Below, piece by piece: positions 13,824 through 17,700 of a stretch of DNA of 17,700 bases. Numbering within the stretch: the first letter of the stretch is position 1; each line of letters opens with the position of its first letter. The translations under genes and the position numbers were made by a program. Below the pieces are notes generated by a model. It saw only the letters and a program-made list of their open reading frames with translations, did no database searches and was not told where the DNA came from. The stretch lies in assembly GCA_021156245.1 (NCBI GenBank), contig JAJNBO010000006.1:1-17700 (forward strand), written 5' to 3'. This DNA comes from Ramlibacter sp. GTDB lineage: Bacteria; Pseudomonadota; Gammaproteobacteria; Burkholderiales; Burkholderiaceae_C.

Positions 13824-14600
13824 ATGCCTCCCCAGACCCTTTCGATCCGCGGCACACCGCTTGCCGGTGGCCGCCTGCCGGCCGTCTGCGCGCCCCTGGT
13901 CGCGCGCACGACCGCGGAACTGGTGACGGAGACGCGCGCCGTTGCGTCCAAGAAGCCGGACTTGCTCGAGTGGCGCGTCGACTTCTTCTCCGCGATCTCC
14001 GACACCGCACAGGTTCTCGCAGCCGCGGCCGCCATCCGCGACGCCGCCGCAGGCACCCCGATCCTCTTCACCCGCCGAGCGCAGCGCGAAGGGGGCCAGC
14101 CCATCGCGCTGGACGAGCCGCAGGTGCTGGCGATGTACGAAGCGGTCATCGCGTCCGGTTGCGTCGACCTGGTCGACTACGAGATGGACAACGACGCCAA
14201 CCTGCTGGCCCGCGTGCGTGAACTCGCGCGGGCTCGCAAGCTGCCGCTGGTGCTGTCCTTCCACGATTTCCAGCGTACGCCGTCCACGGAGCAACTCTCC
14301 GCGCGCTTCGCCCAGGCGCAGTCGCTCGGCGCCGACGTTGCGAAGGTGGCGGTCATGCCGCAATCGATGGACGACGTGCACCGGCTCCTTGGCGCCACGC
14401 TGAAGGCCAGCGAAAGCCTGCCGATCCCGGTGATCAGCATGGCGATGGGGGGCCTGGGTGCGGTGAGCCGCGTGTGCGGCGGTGTGTTCGGATCCGCGCT
14501 GACCTTCGCCGTCGGCGCGGCGGCTTCGGCCCCCGGCCAGATGCCCATCGAGGACGTGCAGGCCGCTATTGCGGTGCTGCGGCGCGCGACGTCAGGCTGA
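13824..14600 (+). CDS. aroD: Type I 3-dehydroquinate dehydratase
   Basis: This 258-residue class I enzyme converts 3-dehydroquinate to 3-dehydroshikimate by a Schiff-base mechanism. Expected catalytic residues are all present: E49 and R51 (LLEWRVDFF), H147 (LSFHDFQ), Schiff-base K174 (ADVAKVAVMP), R216 (GAVSRV) and Q239 (APGQMP). Length matches E. coli AroD (252). Type II AroQ is the usual biosynthetic form in this order, so this copy could serve quinate/shikimate catabolism or duplicate the biosynthetic step; no other shikimate or quinate gene is nearby to settle it. The 3' end overlaps the convergent hydrolase gene by 35 bp. Confidence 0.95.
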   Translation: MPPQTLSIRGTPLAGGRLPAVCAPLVARTTAELVTETRAVASKKPDLLEWRVDFFSAISDTAQVLAAAAAIRDAAAGTPILFTRRAQREGGQPIALDEPQVLAMYEAVIASGCVDLVDYEMDNDANLLARVRELARARKLPLVLSFHDFQRTPSTEQLSARFAQAQSLGADVAKVAVMPQSMDDVHRLLGATLKASESLPIPVISMAMGGLGAVSRVCGGVFGSALTFAVGAAASAPGQMPIEDVQAAIAVLRRATSG

Positions 14601-15432
14601 AGAAGTCCTTCAGCGCCTCGCGGTACTTCGGCAGCCCCACGGCCATGGTGCTGAAGTGCGACCCGCCCTCCACCAGCAGGAAGTGCTTGGGCCCGGTGGC
14701 GGCTTCGTACAGCCGCCGGCCCAGCATGGAGGGGATCAGGCTGTCGTTCTCGCCGTGCACCACCAGCAGCGGCGAACGCAGCTTGTCCACCTTCTTGACG
14801 GCCTCGAAGCGCTGCGTGATCAGCGCCGAGATGGGCAGCCAGCCGAACTTCATCGAGCTGGCGACATCCGGGATGGAGGTGAACGTGCCTTCGACGATGA
14901 CGCCGCGCTCGTCTTCCACGCGCGAGGCCAGGTCGATGGCGATCGCGCCGCCCAGGGAGTGGCCGAAGACATAGCGCTCGCGCTGGCCGTGCCTGGCGGC
15001 GAGCCACTTCCACGCGGTCTGCGCGTCCTCGTACGCCATGTCCTCGGACGGCAGGCCGGCGGTGGACTTGCCGAAGCCGCGGTAGTCGATGGCCAGCACC
15101 GAGAAACCGAGTTGCTGCATGCGGCGGATGCGCGGCGCGGAGCCGGTCACGTTCCAGCGGGCGCCGTGCAGGTACAGCAGGACCGGGCCGTCCTCGGCGC
15201 CGTGCCTGGCAGGCGCCCACAGTCCGTGCAGGCGCACGTCCTGCCCCGTCACCTCGGAGCGGAAGTCGATCCAGATGTCTTCCATGCCTTCGGCCGCCGC
15301 AGCGCTGGCGCCCCATGACGAGTCGCTTGGCTGGAAGATCCACGCCCGCTGCCGCTCGTCCAGCGTGGTACAGCCCATGGTGAGGGCGGTGGCCAAGGCG
15401 GCGACGCTGGCGATGAGGTAGCGGGCTTTCAT
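14566..15432 (-). CDS. Exported alpha/beta hydrolase, possible lipoprotein
   Basis: This 288-residue serine hydrolase has the alpha/beta fold. The triad is visible as S159 (FGHSLGG), D230 (HGENDSLIP) and H259 (GGSHFS); LYLHGARWN (87-95) carries the oxyanion-hole HG. It resembles the BAAT/Bem46-like group of bacterial hydrolases. The N terminus MKARYLIASVAALATALTMG followed by C21 is an export signal with a weak lipobox (TMGC), so it is either a lipoprotein or a periplasmic protein. The frame is open far upstream into antisense of mutL's 3' half, but ATG 15432 is the only start that places the signal sequence at the N terminus. It lies 50 bp downstream of mutL on the same strand and could be co-transcribed. 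The substrate is unknown. Confidence 0.9.
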   Translation of the reverse strand: MKARYLIASVAALATALTMGCTTLDERQRAWIFQPSDSSWGASAAAAEGMEDIWIDFRSEVTGQDVRLHGLWAPARHGAEDGPVLLYLHGARWNVTGSAPRIRRMQQLGFSVLAIDYRGFGKSTAGLPSEDMAYEDAQTAWKWLAARHGQRERYVFGHSLGGAIAIDLASRVEDERGVIVEGTFTSIPDVASSMKFGWLPISALITQRFEAVKKVDKLRSPLLVVHGENDSLIPSMLGRRLYEAATGPKHFLLVEGGSHFSTMAVGLPKYREALKDFFSLTSRAAAPQ

Positions 15433-15482
15433 GTGCAGGCCTGAGTCGCGGCGGAACCGAAAGTTCAGCCGTTTACCGGACT

Positions 15483-17300
15483 TTAGCGTCCCCGCAGGAA
15501 CAGTGCGTCGAGTTCGCGCACGGTCAGCTGGCGCCAGGTCGGCCGGCCATGGTTGCACTGGTCCGAGCGGTCGGTCTCTTCCATCTGCCGCAGCAGCGCG
15601 TTCATCTCGTCCAGCGTCAGGCGGCGGTTCGCGCGGACGGCGCCGTGGCACGCCATGGTGGCCAGCAGCTCGTTGCGGGCGCGCTCGACCACGCTGCTGG
15701 CGTCGTGCTGGGCGAGTTCGGCCAGGACGCTGCGGGCCAGCTCGACCGGGTCGCCTTGTGCCAGCGTGGTGGGCACGGCGCGCACGGCAAGCGTTTTCGG
15801 GGTGAAGGGGGTGACCTGCAGGCCGAGCAGCTCCAGCGTGGACTGGCTGGATTCGGCCGTCGCCACCTCGGCCGGGGTGGCGGGGAAGGCGGCCGGGATC
15901 AGCAGCGGCTGGCTGCGGATCTCCTGGGCGTCCATCTGCGCCTTGAGGCGCTCGTAGACGATGCGCTCGTGCGCGGCGTGCATGTCGACCACGACCAGGC
16001 CTTGCGCATTTTCGGCGAGGATGTAGATGCCCTGGAGTTGGGCGATGGCGCGGCCGAGGGGCCACTCGCCCGTGGGCACTTCATTCGCAGGCCGGCTTGC
16101 CGAGGGCACCCCGGCCGATTCGGTGCTCGGCGCGAACGCCGCGGTGCCTTCGGCAACCCGGCCTACGGACCACAAGGCACTCATGTCCGACACGCGCTCG
16201 CCCACTTGCGGCACGAATGGAATCGCCGGCTGCCGCCACAGTGGCTGGGCGACCGGAACGGCGGCGGCAGGCATTGGCACCGCCGCATTTCCCGCCCGCG
16301 GCGCCGACAACGCCGCTTCCACCGCCCGGCGCACTGCCTGGTGCACTTCGCGGCTGTCGCGGAAGCGCACCTCGATCTTGGTCGGGTGCACGTTCACGTC
16401 CACCCGCGCCGGGTCCACCTGCAAGTGCAGGGCATACACCGGCTGGCGATGGCCATGCAGCAAGTCCTCGTACGCGCTGCGGGCGGCATGCGTGATGACC
16501 TTGTCGCGCACGTAGCGGCCGTTCACGTACGCGAATTGCCAGTCGGCACGCGAGCGCGCCGCATCGGGGATGCCGGCACGGCCGCTGATCCGCACCGGGC
16601 CGATGGCCGTTTCGATGGACACGCTCTCCGCCAGGAACTCGTCGCCCAGCACGTCCGCGAGGCGCTGGTCGGGCGTGCCCGGCCGCCATTGCTCGCACAA
16701 CTTGCCTTCGTGCCAGACGGTGAAGCCGACGTCCGGCCGGGCCAGCGCATGGCGGCGCACCGCCTCCACGCAGTGCGCCAGCTCGGTGGCGTCGGTCTTC
16801 AGGAACTTGCGGCGGGCCGGGGTGCTGAAGAACAGCTCCTTCACCTCCACCGTGGTGCCGGTGGCCCGTGCGGCCGGCCGCAGCTCGCCACTGCCGGCGT
16901 CCAGCAGGAAGGCGCTGGCCTGGCCGGGCGTGCGTGAGAGCAGGTGCAGTTCGGAGACGGAGGCGATGGCGGCCAGGGCCTCGCCCCGGAACCCCATGGT
17001 GCCCACCGATTCCAGGTCGGCCAGCGACGCGATCTTGCTGGTGGCGTGGCGGCGCAGCGCCAGCGGCAGCTCCTCGCGGGCGATGCCGCAGCCGTCGTCT
17101 TCCACCGAAATCAGGCGCACGCCGCCCGCCAGCAGGCGCACGGTCACCTGGGTGGCGCCGGAGTCCAGCGCGTTGTCGACCAGTTCGCGCACCACCGAGG
17201 CCGGCCGTTCGACCACTTCCCCAGCCGCGATCTGGCTCACCAGCTCATCCGGGAGTTCCCGGATGGGGCGGCGCGGGGCAGGGGAGAGCACGGCACTCAT
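15483..17300 (-). CDS. mutL: DNA mismatch repair protein MutL
   Basis: MutL links mismatch recognition by MutS to strand incision. The 605-residue protein has the N-terminal GHKL ATPase: E39 and N43 (VRELVDNALDSGA), DDGCGI (68-73), RHATSK (84-89) and GFRGEAL (103-109). After a Pro/Ala-rich linker (about 330-410) comes the C-terminal dimerisation domain. It carries the endonuclease motif D439-M-H-A-(x2)-E445-(x4)-E450, with supporting ACHGAVR (550-556) and QCNHGRP (581-587) motifs. This predicts a MutH-independent, intrinsically nicking MutL. ATG 17300 is the start; no ribosome binding site is visible, but TACAAT lies 9 nt upstream. It is divergent from dedA with a 35-bp gap. Confidence 0.97.
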   Translation of the reverse strand: MSAVLSPAPRRPIRELPDELVSQIAAGEVVERPASVVRELVDNALDSGATQVTVRLLAGGVRLISVEDDGCGIAREELPLALRRHATSKIASLADLESVGTMGFRGEALAAIASVSELHLLSRTPGQASAFLLDAGSGELRPAARATGTTVEVKELFFSTPARRKFLKTDATELAHCVEAVRRHALARPDVGFTVWHEGKLCEQWRPGTPDQRLADVLGDEFLAESVSIETAIGPVRISGRAGIPDAARSRADWQFAYVNGRYVRDKVITHAARSAYEDLLHGHRQPVYALHLQVDPARVDVNVHPTKIEVRFRDSREVHQAVRRAVEAALSAPRAGNAAVPMPAAAVPVAQPLWRQPAIPFVPQVGERVSDMSALWSVGRVAEGTAAFAPSTESAGVPSASRPANEVPTGEWPLGRAIAQLQGIYILAENAQGLVVVDMHAAHERIVYERLKAQMDAQEIRSQPLLIPAAFPATPAEVATAESSQSTLELLGLQVTPFTPKTLAVRAVPTTLAQGDPVELARSVLAELAQHDASSVVERARNELLATMACHGAVRANRRLTLDEMNALLRQMEETDRSDQCNHGRPTWRQLTVRELDALFLRGR

Positions 17301-17309
17301 GGTCGAGCC

Positions 17310-17315
17310 ATTGTA
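17310..17315 (-). promoter_or_regulatory. -10-like hexamer before mutL
   Basis: TACAAT on the minus strand lies 9 nt before the mutL ATG in the 35-bp divergent gap. A -35 would fall over the start of dedA; none is convincing. Confidence 0.35.
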
Positions 17316-17321
17316 GGCAGT

Positions 17322-17327
17322 GATAAT
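17322..17327 (+). promoter_or_regulatory. -10-like hexamer before dedA
   Basis: GATAAT, preceded by T (TGATAAT), lies 8 nt before ATG 17336. A -35 would fall over the start of mutL; none is convincing. No Shine-Dalgarno sequence is present. Confidence 0.35.
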
Positions 17328-17335
17328 CCCCGGCC

Positions 17336-17700
17336 ATGGACCTGGCCCTGCTGCTCGTCGACTTCATCCTGCACGTCGACCGATACCTCGAGAACTTCGT
17401 GACGAATTACGGCGCCTGGGTCTATGCGCTGTTGTTCCTGGTCATCTTCGTGGAAACGGGCGTGGTGGTCATGCCCTTCCTGCCCGGGGATTCGCTGCTG
17501 TTCGTGGTCGGCGCCCTGTGCGGCGTGGGGCTCATGAGCTATCCCGTCGCGGTGGGCCTGCTCTGGGCGGCGGCGGTGTTGGGCGACCAGTGCAATTATT
17601 CCATCGGCCGCTGGTTCGGGCCGCGCGTGTTCCAGTGGGAGCAGTCGCGCTTCTTCAACCGGGCCGCCTTCGACCGGTCCCACGCCTTCTACGAAAAGTA
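17336..17700 (+). CDS. DedA-family inner-membrane protein, 3'-truncated by window
   Basis: The first 121 codons of a DedA (SNARE-associated/VTT) family protein, a group implicated in lipid-carrier flipping and proton-motive-force-linked envelope homeostasis. The hallmark segment is VIFVETGVVVMPFLPGDSLL (about residues 36-55), containing the membrane-embedded acidic residues E40 and D52 equivalent to the essential E39/D51 of E. coli YqjA. LLWAAAVLGDQCNYSIGRWFG follows as the next conserved stretch. Full-length relatives have about 200-220 residues; the conserved arginines lie beyond the window. ATG 17336 follows TGATAAT by 8 nt. The gene is divergent from mutL. Confidence 0.92.
   Translation, partial: MDLALLLVDFILHVDRYLENFVTNYGAWVYALLFLVIFVETGVVVMPFLPGDSLLFVVGALCGVGLMSYPVAVGLLWAAAVLGDQCNYSIGRWFGPRVFQWEQSRFFNRAAFDRSHAFYEK

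Noticed and set aside
13712..14221. A plus-strand frame beginning with a VIPAKAGIQ-type peptide and continuing across aroD.
   Set aside because: VIPAKAGIQ and PAFAGVT are the translation of REP-like repeats and mark spurious ORFs; the rest is an out-of-frame reading of aroD.
14177..15343. A 388-codon minus-strand frame spanning the exported hydrolase and aroD antisense.
   Set aside because: Arg-rich translation in a different frame from the hydrolase with its clear triad; a shadow frame.

Overview
The window is GC-rich chromosomal DNA whose gene content (MutL with a beta-proteobacterial-type endonuclease motif, MiaA, LivHMGF paralogues, DedA, hemerythrin) and codon use point to a beta-proteobacterium of the order Burkholderiales, probably family Comamonadaceae (Ramlibacter/Variovorax-like). 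That placement is inference from protein character, not from a search. No tRNA, rRNA, CRISPR array, insertion sequence, phage gene or plasmid function was seen.

Region 1 (1-5995) is a six-gene plus-strand block facing a LysR regulator. It holds a branched-chain-amino-acid-type ABC importer (livH cut by the window edge, livM, livG, livF; two start/stop overlaps and one 6-bp gap), a dihydrodipicolinate synthase/N-acetylneuraminate lyase-family aldolase, and a MetX-like alpha/beta hydrolase. The lysR gene lies tail to tail with this block, 6 bp away. The set reads as an uptake-and-degradation operon for an unidentified small acid or amide. It is the best candidate here for an undescribed pathway.

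Region 2 (6153-12889, mostly minus strand) contains miaA, then an overlapping LolD/MacB-type ATPase, and further on a YbbP-like FtsX permease overlapping a Tat-exported AttH/CrtC-like lipocalin-fold protein. The ATPase and the permease/lipocalin pair look like one export or lipid-handling system. They are separated by about 1.6 kb that carries a hemerythrin gene, a small coiled-coil gene and a DsbG-like lipoprotein gene. The 216-bp divergent gap between hemerythrin and the coiled-coil gene contains a perfect 11-bp inverted repeat.

Region 3 (13000-17700) holds a stand-alone response-regulator receiver domain, a doubtful small ORF, a paired REP-like palindromic element, a type I 3-dehydroquinate dehydratase (aroD), a secreted alpha/beta hydrolase, mutL, and the divergent start of a DedA-family membrane protein cut by the window edge.

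A recurring feature is that five genes (the YbbP-like permease, the DsbG-like lipoprotein, aroD, mutL and dedA) lack a Shine-Dalgarno sequence and instead have a -10-like hexamer 6-9 nt before the ATG, suggesting leaderless or nearly leaderless transcripts. Overall this is largely ordinary chromosome with a few points worth checking; no clear-cut novel defence or mobile system is present.
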